Shown: positions 16,482-24,537 of the stretch, one piece after another
Layout: each line of letters begins with the position of its first letter
Position numbering within the stretch: the first letter of the stretch is position 1
Origin: an uncultured Bacilli bacterium
Lineage (GTDB): Bacteria > Bacillota_I > Bacilli_A > RF39 > UBA660
Length of the DNA stretch: 33,842 bases
Assembly: GCA_910588025.1 (NCBI GenBank)
Contig: CAJUQG010000002.1
Coordinates: 91,523 to 125,364 of the forward strand
Direction: 5' to 3'
Translations under genes and position numbers: made by a program
Notes under the pieces: model-generated
Databases searched by the model: none
What the model was told of the DNA's origin: nothing
The model's input: only the letters and a program-made list of their open reading frames with translations

Positions 16482-17448
16482 AGTATAGATATTTTTCTAC
16501 TAAATTACAGTCTAGTCCAGTTGTGTAAGATTTATTTTGTAATATATTTAAGTAATCATTTAAAGAGATTTTATCTTTTAAAACTTTATCTGTTAAATCA
16601 AATATAAATAGGGTTTCTTTTAAAGCTTTTTGATATAAATCATCAAATGATTCTTTACTTTTTATTTGATTGTTTGTAGGATTACACCAAAGATCATGTT
16701 TTCTATTTAAAATTTCAATATCAGGATTTTTTATATAAAAACTTAAATTTTGATATTTGGTAGTGTTTTTTTTAAAGAGAGCATCAAAAAGTTTGTAACT
16801 TTTTTTCTTTATTCCATGATGGTCAGTTACTAAATATTTTAGAATGTAATGACCTTGTCGGGTACTAGTTTCATATATGTTTCCTATATTTTTCTGATGA
16901 AAGGTTTTTTCAAATACATGATTCATTAATTGTTTTAATGGCTTAGAAAATTTTATTTTGGGAAGAAGGGTGTTTCCTAAATTTGCTTGATAAAGTGGTA
17001 AATTATAATGTTCTTGATATAAAATGGCATCGATGCTTACTTCAATTTGTTCATGATTCCCTCGATATTGATAATTTTTGTTTTGTTCATCTATCCATCC
17101 AGCATGATAAATGACAAAAGGATGACAATTCGAATCTAGAATATAATGAGTAAGCGAACCATATAGATAAGATAAAATATCGTTGTTTTTTTGAAGATTA
17201 TTTTTCTTAATTTCTAAGATTATGTTTTTAAAATAGTTTTGGGTTTTAAAACGTTGTGCTAGATTTCCAAATTTACGAATGTCTTTTCCTTTTTTGGGTG
17301 TTAATAAGTTATAGTAAAATAAGTTATCAAAGCTTTGAGCAAAAATATGGTATATTTCTAAAGAGGATTTTAAGCTATCTTGAATATGTTCTTTAGTATG
17401 TAATCGAACATCTTCACAAAAGAGATAATGAGTAACAATTGAAGGCAT
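16471..17448 (-). CDS. Zinc-dependent phospholipase C-like protein
   Basis: 325 residues on the minus strand with the start MPSIVTHYLFCEDV typical of the Zn_dep_PLPC family (PF00882). Likely metal ligands are the early His in IVTHYLF, a middle His/Asp/His cluster (LTHYILDSNCHPF) and His/Glu in NHEQIEVSID. There is no signal peptide, so unlike secreted clostridial alpha-toxin it should be cytoplasmic; many Firmicutes carry such intracellular homologues of unknown substrate. The start is preceded by AGGTG on the minus strand. It is convergent with cwlD and divergent from the Abi gene. Confidence 0.8.
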   Translation of the reverse strand: MPSIVTHYLFCEDVRLHTKEHIQDSLKSSLEIYHIFAQSFDNLFYYNLLTPKKGKDIRKFGNLAQRFKTQNYFKNIILEIKKNNLQKNNDILSYLYGSLTHYILDSNCHPFVIYHAGWIDEQNKNYQYRGNHEQIEVSIDAILYQEHYNLPLYQANLGNTLLPKIKFSKPLKQLMNHVFEKTFHQKNIGNIYETSTRQGHYILKYLVTDHHGIKKKSYKLFDALFKKNTTKYQNLSFYIKNPDIEILNRKHDLWCNPTNNQIKSKESFDDLYQKALKETLFIFDLTDKVLKDKISLNDYLNILQNKSYTTGLDCNLVEKYLYFKN

Positions 17449-17470
17449 TTTTTCACCTACCTTTCACCAA

Positions 17471-17476
17471 ATTATA
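17471..17476 (-). promoter_or_regulatory. Extended -10 of the PLC-like gene
   Basis: On the minus strand this reads TGTTATAAT (TGN plus TATAAT), 22 bases ahead of the PLC-like start. No good -35 is seen, as is usual for extended -10 promoters. Confidence 0.5.
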
Positions 17477-17518
17477 ACATAAGGTTCACGGAAAAAATAT
17501 AGAATGATTAAGAGCTTT

Positions 17519-17528
17519 GTGATATAAT
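17519..17528 (+). promoter_or_regulatory. Extended -10 of the Abi gene
   Basis: TGATATAAT (TGN plus TATAAT at 17523-17528), 26 bases before the chosen start. It pairs divergently with the minus-strand promoter ~45 bp away. Confidence 0.55.
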
Positions 17529-17554
17529 TTTTTTAAACTGGGGAGTGTGTGTTC

Positions 17555-18478
17555 ATGGAGAAAATATTTAAAACATTAGATGAACAGATTAATATATTAC
17601 AGAGTAAAGGCTTAACCATTCCAGATGAAGGATATGCAAAAGAAATTCTTTTACGTGAAAATTATTTCTTTTTAAGTGGATATCGTCATTTATTTCTTGA
17701 TAAAAATGGTCGTAATTTTCTTCTTGGTACAACCTTTAATGAATTATATTCGTTATTTTATTTTGATCGGCATATAAGAAATATTTTATTTCGTAATTTA
17801 TTAATAATAGAAAATAATATTAAAAGTATTATGGCTTATCATTTATCTATGAAATATGGAATTAGAGAAGATCAATATTTAAATCCTAAAAATTTTGTGA
17901 AAGAATCTGAACGTAAAAGGCAAGTGAATGATTTATTAAAAAAGCTAAAGAGACAAATTCGAATTAATGGAGGGCAACATCAAGCTACTCAGCATTATAT
18001 TGAACATTATGGATATATTCCTTTATGGATTGTCGTAAAAATTTTATCTTTCGGTATAGTTGGTGAATTTTTTTCTATACTAAAATCAGAGGATCAAAGG
18101 GCAGTTGCAGAATTTTTTCAAGCAAAAGCTGAGAATTTGTTAATTTGGTTACCTATTTTAGCAAATTATCGAAATTTATGTGCTCATGAAGATATTTTAT
18201 TTGAACATAAAGCTCAACGACCAATTAAAGATAGTCATTTTCATCAATTATTAGAAATACCTCAGATTGATGGTGAATATATTTATGGTAAAGACGATTT
18301 GTTTGCTTTAATTATTATATTAAAACGAATGCTTCGAGCAGATGATTTTTATTTGATGATGGATAATTTGGATTATGAAATATCTTTGTTAGCTGGAAAG
18401 CTTAAGACAATTAAAATTGATCGAGTATTAGATCGAATGGGATTTCCAATGAATTATAAAGAAATTGTGAGGTTATAG
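17555..18478 (+). CDS. Abi_2 family HEPN-domain protein
   Basis: 307 residues from ATG 17555, nine bases after GGGGAG; the GTG at 17549 is too close to it. It has the family pattern of Abi_2 (AbiD/AbiF, PF07751): LRENYFFLSGYRHLF, FDRHIRNILFRNLLIIENNIK and ANYRNLCAHEDIL. The last contains RNLCAH, an R-x4-H motif typical of HEPN ribonucleases. Some members give abortive phage resistance in Lactococcus. It is followed four bases later by htrA, whose ribosome-binding site lies inside its end, so they are probably one transcript. Family calls are firm; an actual defence role here is inference. Confidence 0.85.
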   Translation: MEKIFKTLDEQINILQSKGLTIPDEGYAKEILLRENYFFLSGYRHLFLDKNGRNFLLGTTFNELYSLFYFDRHIRNILFRNLLIIENNIKSIMAYHLSMKYGIREDQYLNPKNFVKESERKRQVNDLLKKLKRQIRINGGQHQATQHYIEHYGYIPLWIVVKILSFGIVGEFFSILKSEDQRAVAEFFQAKAENLLIWLPILANYRNLCAHEDILFEHKAQRPIKDSHFHQLLEIPQIDGEYIYGKDDLFALIIILKRMLRADDFYLMMDNLDYEISLLAGKLKTIKIDRVLDRMGFPMNYKEIVRL

Positions 18479-18481
18479 AAA

Positions 18482-19597
18482 ATGAAAAATAATACATTAA
18501 AAACAGGAATAATTTGTTTTATTTCAGCATTATTGGGAGCAGGATGTCTATTTGGTGGGATGTATTTTTTTCCGACTTCGTTTGGTAAAGTAATTACAGA
18601 AACGGTTGAAAAAACAGTAGAAACTCGTAATGTAACGGTAAATGATACGGGGATTGCAGAAGCTGTTGATAAAATTTATGATGCGGTGGTAGTTGTTAAA
18701 AATTATCAGAAACAAGAATTATATTCTACAGGAACTGGATTTGTATATGAAATTGATGGAAATATTGCTTATATTTTAACAAATCATCATGTTATTGAAG
18801 GTGGAAATGATATTTATGTTCAATTTACAGACGGAACTTCTGTTCAAACAAAGTTGGTAGGTAGTGATAAATATGCTGATATAGCAGTTTTAAGTATGGA
18901 AGCGAATGATTCCGTAAAAATCGCTAGTATTGGATCTAGTGAAAATATTCGTGTTGGTGATACCGTTTTTGCGGTAGGGGCTCCACTTGATGCTTCTACT
19001 TATTCTGGAACAGTAACAAGAGGAATTATTTCAGGAAAAAATCGTATGGTTAGTGTTTCTTTATCTAATAAAAATGTAAGTGATTGGGTTATGAGTGTTC
19101 TACAAACAGATGCAGCGATTAATTCAGGTAATAGTGGAGGACCACTTGCTAATGCGAATGGAGAAGTGATTGGAATTACTTCTTTAAAGTTAGTGAATTC
19201 TGGAGTAGAAGGAATGGGTTTTGCTATTCCTATTGAAACGGCAATGGAATATGCTCATAAAATTATGAATGGTGAAAAAATTGAACGTCCTTATTTAGGA
19301 GTGAAAATGCTAAATATGAGTGATGCTCGTCAAGCTTATTATCCACGACTTGAAAATTTAGGAGTTACAAATGGAGTCTTTATTTCAGAAGTTGAAAAAA
19401 ATAGTCCTTCGGAAAAAGGTGGACTTAAAGCAGCTGATGTTATTGTTAAAGTAGATGGGGAAGAGGTTTCGACAATTGCTTATTTGAAATATCGTTTGTA
19501 TCAACATGAGATAGGTGATGAAGTAACTTTAACAGTTTATCGTGATGGTAGTGAATTAGATGTTAAACTAAAATTAACAGAAGCTAGTACAGATTAA
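18482..19597 (+). CDS. HtrA/DegP-like membrane serine protease
   Basis: 371 residues. One N-terminal membrane anchor (~8-30) and a short linker precede a trypsin-like domain with the triad His (ILTNHHVIEGG), Asp (KYADIAVLS) and Ser (INSGNSGGPLANAN), then one PDZ domain (~270-365; RPYLGVKM, GGLKAADVIVKVDGEEV). This surface-facing protease degrades or refolds misfolded exported proteins. It follows the Abi gene by three bases and is closed by a terminator. It has no sign of CssRS-type repeats at its promoter, since it appears to depend on the Abi promoter. Confidence 0.95.
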   Translation: MKNNTLKTGIICFISALLGAGCLFGGMYFFPTSFGKVITETVEKTVETRNVTVNDTGIAEAVDKIYDAVVVVKNYQKQELYSTGTGFVYEIDGNIAYILTNHHVIEGGNDIYVQFTDGTSVQTKLVGSDKYADIAVLSMEANDSVKIASIGSSENIRVGDTVFAVGAPLDASTYSGTVTRGIISGKNRMVSVSLSNKNVSDWVMSVLQTDAAINSGNSGGPLANANGEVIGITSLKLVNSGVEGMGFAIPIETAMEYAHKIMNGEKIERPYLGVKMLNMSDARQAYYPRLENLGVTNGVFISEVEKNSPSEKGGLKAADVIVKVDGEEVSTIAYLKYRLYQHEIGDEVTLTVYRDGSELDVKLKLTEASTD

Positions 19598-19601
19598 GAA
19601 G

Positions 19602-19628
19602 ATAGTAAATTTGATTTACTATTTTTTT
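19602..19628 (+). terminator. Terminator after htrA
   Basis: ATAGTAAA (19602-19609), loop TTTGA, TTTACTAT (19615-19622), then seven T. Confidence 0.8.
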
Positions 19629-19629
19629 A

Positions 19630-19657
19630 TTGACAAATTTATTTGTTTTTTGATACT
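19630..19657 (+). promoter_or_regulatory. Sigma-A promoter of the Rel gene
   Basis: Consensus TTGACA (19630-19635), 16-nt spacer, GATACT (19652-19657); the Rel start is 30 bases downstream. Confidence 0.65.
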
Positions 19658-19687
19658 CTTTTTTCAAGATTTGTGAGGTGGTTTTTC

Positions 19688-21136
19688 GTGTCGTTAAGTA
19701 CGATTACGATAGAGGATTTGTTATCATCTATTATACTTTATCATGATGTGTCAGAAGATTTGGAATTGGTGAAACGCGCTTATCAATATGCAAGCTTTTT
19801 ACATCGTGATCAAAAACGAAAAAGCGGAGAGCCTTATATTGTTCATCCTCTTTCGGTGGCATTTATTTTGACATCTTTTGCTCGAGCTGATATGAACACA
19901 ATTTGTGCTGCTCTTTTGCATGACGCAATTGAAGATACAGAATGTACAAAAGAGGACATTATTTCTAGTTTTGGTGAAGAAGTATATCGGTTGGTGGATG
20001 GTGTTACTAAAATTCGTGGTATTGTTTTTTCTAGTAAAGAAGAGGGAGCTATAGAAAATCAAGGTAAGATTTTAAATGGTATGGCTGAGGATATCCGAAT
20101 TATTTTAATTAAATTAGCTGACCGTTTGCACAATATGAGAACTCTTGAATATAAATCTAGTGACCGTCAAAAGGCAATTGCTCAAGAGACTCTTGATTTT
20201 TATGTACCAATTGCTTATTACTTGGGAAGTTATCGTATTAAAAATGAGTTAGAGGATCTTTGTTTTAAATATGTAGATAATGAAAAATATCGTAGTTTAA
20301 GTCATGAATTAGAAGATTATTTAAATGATTCTAAAGAAGATGTATTAGCTATGATAAAGCAAGTTGAAAAGCTTTTGATGGCTCATCATGTTACTTGTCG
20401 TATTCATTATCGAACCAAAAATAATTATGGAGTTTATAAAAGAGTTTGTGAGGGTTTAAAAATATCTGAGATTCATGATATTTGGGCAATTCAAGTTGTT
20501 GTTTCAGATATTCCTACCTGTTATCAAGTTTTAGGTTTCATTCACTCTTTGTATCCACCTTTTAATCAAATGCTAAAGGATTTAATTGCTAAACCTAAAA
20601 CAACAATGTATCGTAGTTTGCATACATCAGTTTTTGGAGAGAATGGCCGTTTAATTCAATTTCAAATACGTACTGAAGAAATGGATGAAATAGCAGAACT
20701 TGGTCTTCCTTATTACTGGGATAAACCCGATGTAATTATGAATGAAGAATTGCACAATAAATTTCAATTTTTTAAATCTTTAGTGGAAGCAAATCAATAT
20801 GCTAATAATACGAAAGAATTTATGGAGGAAGCAAAAAGTGATATTTTTACTAATATGATTTATGTTTATACTCCCCTAGGTGAGGTAATTGAATTACCTG
20901 ATGGAAGTACTCCGATTGATTTTGCTTATAAAATACATAGTGAAATTGGAGATAAAATGGAGATGGCTATTGTAAATGCAATGGTAACTAGTTTTGATCG
21001 AAGACTAAAAAATAATGATATTGTTAAAATTATTACGAATGATTCTATAGCAGGACCTAAAGAAGAATATTTAGGGATGTGTCGGACGAATGTTGCGAAA
21101 AGAAAAATCATGGAGTATTTAAAAAAATTAAAATAG
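19688..21136 (+). CDS. Rel/SpoT-family (p)ppGpp protein: intact hydrolase, degenerate synthetase, C-terminally short
   Basis: 482 residues from GTG 19688 (GAGGTGG seven bases before; an upstream in-frame ATG overlaps the promoter). The HD hydrolase domain is complete: YIVHPLSVA, LLHDAIEDT, LVDGVTKI, KLADRLHNMRTLEYKS. The synthetase domain is altered. The catalytic Glu of E-x-Q-I-R-T is Gln (IQFQIRT, Gln codon at 20657, residue 324); the Arg of DxxAxR is Gln (DIWAIQVVV); KDYIA-PK-NGYQSLH reads KDLIAKPKTTMYRSLH. A TGS domain (IYVYTPLGEVIELPDGSTP) follows. The protein stops soon after it, without the zinc-finger and ACT domains of ~730-residue Rel proteins. In Rel from Streptococcus the equivalent Glu (E323) is essential for synthesis. 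I infer a mainly ppGpp-degrading enzyme, with synthesis perhaps done by a separate small synthetase not in this window. Confidence 0.88.
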   Translation: MSLSTITIEDLLSSIILYHDVSEDLELVKRAYQYASFLHRDQKRKSGEPYIVHPLSVAFILTSFARADMNTICAALLHDAIEDTECTKEDIISSFGEEVYRLVDGVTKIRGIVFSSKEEGAIENQGKILNGMAEDIRIILIKLADRLHNMRTLEYKSSDRQKAIAQETLDFYVPIAYYLGSYRIKNELEDLCFKYVDNEKYRSLSHELEDYLNDSKEDVLAMIKQVEKLLMAHHVTCRIHYRTKNNYGVYKRVCEGLKISEIHDIWAIQVVVSDIPTCYQVLGFIHSLYPPFNQMLKDLIAKPKTTMYRSLHTSVFGENGRLIQFQIRTEEMDEIAELGLPYYWDKPDVIMNEELHNKFQFFKSLVEANQYANNTKEFMEEAKSDIFTNMIYVYTPLGEVIELPDGSTPIDFAYKIHSEIGDKMEMAIVNAMVTSFDRRLKNNDIVKIITNDSIAGPKEEYLGMCRTNVAKRKIMEYLKKLK

Positions 21137-21164
21137 CTCATCTATTTGTCGATGAGCTTTTTTT
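21135..21164 (+). terminator. Terminator after the Rel gene
   Basis: AGCTCATC (21135-21142), loop TATTTGTC, GATGAGCT (21151-21158), T run. It overlaps the Rel stop codon. Confidence 0.9.
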
Positions 21165-21191
21165 GATATGCTTTTTGAGTTATGTTACAAT
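21163..21191 (+). promoter_or_regulatory. Sigma-A promoter of the Mbeg1-like gene
   Basis: TTGATA (21163-21168), 17-nt spacer, TACAAT (21186-21191), 20 bases before the start codon. Confidence 0.65.
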
Positions 21192-21211
21192 GATTTTTAG
21201 GAAGTGAGATT

Positions 21212-22270
21212 ATGGCATCTATCAAGGATTATGTCAAATATTATAAGGATATTTCAATGAGTGAAGTTTCTTTCAATGATGTAGATAGTATGTTGTTTAC
21301 TTTGCTTGTTTATGCTGATTTTAAAAAAATAATTCCCGAAGAAAAGGGACGTTTTATTTTATTTTCGGATGCGGCACGGTTATTTTTGAGAAAGTATGAT
21401 GAAGATAGTAAAAAAGCACCTAAGTTTATACGTGAAGTATATGAATTAATTTATCAATTGAGAGATGCTAAAAGGTATCAAGATATTAAAATGTATCATT
21501 ATGTTAAAGTTGTAGATGATGAAAAGCAATTTTGTGGTTTCACATTACGCTTTCAAGGGAAGGTTTATGTAGCATTTGAGGGGACAGATACGTCGTTGAT
21601 TGGCTGGAAGGAAGACTTTATGTTAAGTAATTCTTTTCCTGTTCCAGCACAGAGAATGGCTATGAATTATTTGAATGATACGATTGGTTTTTTTGATAAT
21701 GAGGTTTATGTGGGAGGGCATTCAAAAGGAGGAAATTTGGCGATGACAGCATCTATGCTTGCTAGTTCTCGCCTACGTTTGAAAATACGAACCATATATA
21801 ATTTTGATGGGCCAGGTTTTCGAGTGAAAGAATTTGGAACGAATGCTTATGCCCGAATGGCTAGAAAGTTAAAAATGTTTGTTCCAGAAGATTCTACTAT
21901 TGGAATGTTGCTATTACATACACCAAGTTATCAAGTAGTAAAAAGTAATGCTTTAGGATTGTGGCAGCATAATCCTCTTAGTTGGGAATGTTTTGGTGGT
22001 GTTTTTATTCCAGGGACCTTAACTAGTCGAAGTACCAGTTTAGAAAAAAGTAATATTGAATTTATTGCCTCTTTAAATGAAAATGAACGAGCTAAGATTA
22101 TTGATACCATTTTTTCTATTTTTGATAAATTAGGTATTAAAGATACTTCGGAAATTAAGATTCCTAAAATTAATCAAGCGATTACTTTGGTAAAAGAGTT
22201 AACGACATTGGATAGTGATTCTAGGCATAAATTAGTGACTTTATTAAAAATGTTAATAAAAGGAATGTGA
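21212..22270 (+). CDS. Mbeg1-like (DUF2974) alpha/beta-hydrolase
   Basis: 352 residues. The nucleophile elbow GGHSKGGNLAMTAS, the upstream VAFEGTDTSLIGWKEDFM and downstream IYNFDGPGF (likely Asp) with a later His/Trp segment (ALGLWQHNPLSWE) identify the DUF2974/Mbeg1-like lipase-fold family, common in Firmicutes. It has no signal peptide, so it is probably cytoplasmic. The substrate is unknown; related folds are lipases and esterases. ATG 21212 follows AGGAAGTGAG. The start NDVDSMLFTLLVYADF is also typical of the family. Confidence 0.88.
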   Translation: MASIKDYVKYYKDISMSEVSFNDVDSMLFTLLVYADFKKIIPEEKGRFILFSDAARLFLRKYDEDSKKAPKFIREVYELIYQLRDAKRYQDIKMYHYVKVVDDEKQFCGFTLRFQGKVYVAFEGTDTSLIGWKEDFMLSNSFPVPAQRMAMNYLNDTIGFFDNEVYVGGHSKGGNLAMTASMLASSRLRLKIRTIYNFDGPGFRVKEFGTNAYARMARKLKMFVPEDSTIGMLLLHTPSYQVVKSNALGLWQHNPLSWECFGGVFIPGTLTSRSTSLEKSNIEFIASLNENERAKIIDTIFSIFDKLGIKDTSEIKIPKINQAITLVKELTTLDSDSRHKLVTLLKMLIKGM

Positions 22271-22288
22271 AAGATTTGCATTCTTTTT
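22261..22288 (+). terminator. Terminator overlapping the end of the Mbeg1-like gene
   Basis: AGGAATG (22261-22267) pairs with CATTCTT (22279-22285), one G-T pair, then a T run. The stop codon is in the loop. Confidence 0.55.
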
Positions 22289-22372
22289 TCTTACAGAACT
22301 GTAATTTTTAAGAGTAGTTTTTTGTGTTATACTTTAGCAAAATAGATATTAAAAGGACAAGAAGGTGTAGAT

Positions 22373-23089
22373 ATGAATTTATTACATTTATATCGAAACG
22401 AAAGATTTATTGTATTTTTAGAAAAAGTAAAAAAGGTGTTTTATAAAGTTTTGCCTCAGTATGCAATTTTACCTTTCATTATAATTATAGGAATGAATGT
22501 GGTTACATATTATGGTTCTCAGTTGATTACAAATCATTTGTATCATTATGATGTTACTTTTTTAATGCCAAATGATTTTCCTTTGGTACCTAGTTTTATT
22601 TATATTTATATACTTGCTTATGTTCAGTGGATTGTTGGTTATATAATTATAGCTCGTGAAAATAAAAAAGTTTGTTATGAAATTTTGTCAGCAGAATTTA
22701 TAGCTAAATTTCTTTGTTTGATTTGTTTTTTTCTTTTTCCAACTAAAATGAGTCGTCCAGAAGTTTTTGGAACTGGTTTTTCGATTTTTTTAACACATAC
22801 CGTTTATCGATTAGACCCTGCAATTAATTTATTTCCGTCAATTCATTGTTTGGAGAGCTGGATGTGTTTTCGTGGGAGTCAAACGTTAAAGAAAGTAAAG
22901 TCGGGGTATTTGTTAGGACAATTTATTTTTTCTTTTTTCGTTATTCTTTCAACGATTTTAGTACATCAGCATGTTTGGATAGATGTGATTGGTGGTATTT
23001 TTGTTGTTGAAGTTGGACTTTATCTTGCAAGAAAGTTTCAAACGGGTCAAATTTTTGAAAATATACTAATGAGAATTAGTAGGAATTAA
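22373..23089 (+). CDS. PAP2-superfamily membrane phosphatase/phosphotransferase
   Basis: 238 residues with about six hydrophobic segments. The three phosphatase signatures are visible in weakened form: KMSRPEVFG (Lys-x-x-Arg-Pro), FPSIHCLESW (Pro-Ser-x-His) and VHQHVWIDVIGG (His-x3-Asp). The arrangement resembles PAP2 enzymes of the inositolphosphotransferase (Aur1/Ipt1) type. It probably acts on a phospholipid or polyprenyl phosphate at the outer membrane face. The neighbour psd, 106 bases downstream, hints at a lipid role, but a possible -10 (TATAAT 23140-23145) may give psd its own promoter. ATG 22373 follows AAGAAGGTG. Confidence 0.8.
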   Translation: MNLLHLYRNERFIVFLEKVKKVFYKVLPQYAILPFIIIIGMNVVTYYGSQLITNHLYHYDVTFLMPNDFPLVPSFIYIYILAYVQWIVGYIIIARENKKVCYEILSAEFIAKFLCLICFFLFPTKMSRPEVFGTGFSIFLTHTVYRLDPAINLFPSIHCLESWMCFRGSQTLKKVKSGYLLGQFIFSFFVILSTILVHQHVWIDVIGGIFVVEVGLYLARKFQTGQIFENILMRISRN

Positions 23090-23195
23090 GATTTATGATA
23101 CTTTTCTTTTTTAACTAAATTCAAAATAATACTAGGATTTATAATCAGAGTGTAGGATAATGAGTTATAGGGTTCTTTTGAAAATGGGTGATGTA

Positions 23196-24017
23196 ATGAA
23201 ATCAAAGGAAAGTCTTAGTTTACGTTTTTTGTATCATACAGTAGTAGGACGTTTTTGTTTAAAAATTTTGGTAAGTCGGTGGGTGTCTTTCATCGTTGGA
23301 AAGTTTTTAGATAGTAAATGGTCGAAGGTGATAATTCCAAGATTTATTAAGAGGAATCAGATTGTAATGGATGATTATGATTGTGATAGTTTTCAATGTT
23401 TTAATGATTGTTTTACTAGGAAAGTTAAGGTGGGTCGCCGTCCAATTGATTTAGATAAGAATCATTTTATTTCGCCATGTGATGGTTTGATAAGTGCATA
23501 TTGTATTAAGAAAGATTTGGTAATTCCAGTTAAGCAAAGTCAATATTCTATTACTTCTCTTTTACAAGATGATGAGTTAGCTAGTAGGTATCAAGATGGA
23601 ATTTGCTTGGTATTTCGTCTTTGTGTACATCATTATCATCGTTATTGTTATGTTGATTCTGGTGATAAGGGAAAGAATGTGTATATACCTGGGAAACTTC
23701 ATACGGTGCGTCCAATTGCTTTAGAAAGTTTACCTGTTTTTACAGAGAATGCTCGGGAGTATACGGTGATGCATACAGATCATTTTGGTGTTGTCACACA
23801 AATTGAGGTTGGGGCGTTACTTGTTGGTAAAATTAAAAATCATCATGAAGAATACCATTTTGTTAAAGGAGAAGAAAAGGGGATGTTTTTGTATGGGGGA
23901 AGTACTATTGTGTTGTTGTTGGAAAAAGGCTCTGTAAAAATTGCAGAGAAAATTTTCGAGAAAACAAGATTAGGGGAAGAATATGAAGTGAAAATGGGAG
24001 AAAGGATTTCAGAGTGA
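23196..24017 (+). CDS. psd: Phosphatidylserine decarboxylase
   Basis: 273 residues from ATG 23196 (GGTG five bases upstream); ATG 23160 and 23184 are in-frame alternatives, but 23160 lies almost on the likely transcription start. Family motifs: FNDCFTRKVKVGRRPID, ISPCDGLISAY, FRLCVHHYHRYCYVD (proton-relay His), PIALESLPVFTENAREY, and the self-cleavage motif GGST in FLYGGSTIVLLLE, where Ser becomes the pyruvoyl group. It converts phosphatidylserine to phosphatidylethanolamine at the membrane. No pssA is visible in this window. A terminator overlaps its stop. Confidence 0.93.
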   Translation: MKSKESLSLRFLYHTVVGRFCLKILVSRWVSFIVGKFLDSKWSKVIIPRFIKRNQIVMDDYDCDSFQCFNDCFTRKVKVGRRPIDLDKNHFISPCDGLISAYCIKKDLVIPVKQSQYSITSLLQDDELASRYQDGICLVFRLCVHHYHRYCYVDSGDKGKNVYIPGKLHTVRPIALESLPVFTENAREYTVMHTDHFGVVTQIEVGALLVGKIKNHHEEYHFVKGEEKGMFLYGGSTIVLLLEKGSVKIAEKIFEKTRLGEEYEVKMGERISE

Positions 24018-24033
24018 TTTGGAATCTTTTTTT
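24005..24033 (+). terminator. Terminator at the end of psd
   Basis: GATTTC (24005-24010) pairs with GGAATC (24021-24026), followed by seven T. The psd stop is in the loop. Confidence 0.6.
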
Positions 24034-24083
24034 GTGACTATTTTTTGCATTTTTCATATTTTATGGTAGAGGTGAAATAACGA

Positions 24084-24389
24084 ATGGATGATAGAGCTAC
24101 AAAAAAAGTGGTAATTGATGCTGGTCATGGAGGGACAGATCCAGGCACAGTTGCAAATGGAATTACGGAAAAAGACTATACTTTAAAAATAAGTAAGTAT
24201 ATTCAAAAACGTTTGGATGATTTGGGAATTGAAAACTCGATGACTCGTACTACTGATGAAACTTTAGGACCGAGTGTTCGTCCTGAGAGAGCACAAAGTT
24301 TTTATGGAAATGGAAAAGATATTATTGTTTTATCTAATCACATAAATGCAGGAGGTTCGGTAAGAAAAATTGTGATGGTTAGAATATAA
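24084..24389 (+). pseudogene. N-acetylmuramoyl-L-alanine amidase, 3' truncated
   Basis: About 91 residues of a good Amidase_3 domain: VVIDAGHGGTDPGT (first zinc His), GITEKDYTLKIS (Glu), TRTTDETLGPSVRPERA and IVLSNHINAGG (second His). Then similarity ends and ten unrelated codons lead to TAA. The C-terminal half with the catalytic Glu is gone, so the product is inactive. Neither other frame continues the family sequence past ~24356, so this is a junction with foreign DNA rather than a frameshift. The start ATG 24084 has GAGGTGA eight bases upstream. It marks the left border of the restriction island. Confidence 0.8.
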
Positions 24390-24401
24390 GGTGTATAACT
24401 T

Positions 24402-24421
24402 CATAAGCTCCTTGAGTTATG
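24402..24421. repeat. Inverted repeat just inside the island border
   Basis: CATAA-CTC pairs with GAG-TTATG around CTT with one bulged G. An overlapping alternative is ATAACT (24395-24400)/AGTTAT (24415-24420). It may be a recombinase-site remnant or a weak terminator without T run. Confidence 0.3.
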
Positions 24422-24485
24422 GAACTTAAATTTACTTTTGTTCCACAATTTGTTAGTTTGTTGGTACAAGAGTAATCAAAATATG

Positions 24486-24512
24486 AGTCTATTTTAAATA
24501 ATAGGCTTTTTT
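24486..24512 (+). terminator. Terminator upstream of the eroded replication gene
   Basis: AGTCTATT (24486-24493) pairs with AATAGGCT (24500-24507), one G-T pair, then T. Confidence 0.6.
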
Positions 24513-24537
24513 AAATGTGTAGAAAAAAGGAGAAAAC

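Noticed and set aside
24084..24389. Amidase broken by a simple frameshift
   Set aside because: Neither other frame past ~24356 continues the Amidase_3 sequence.
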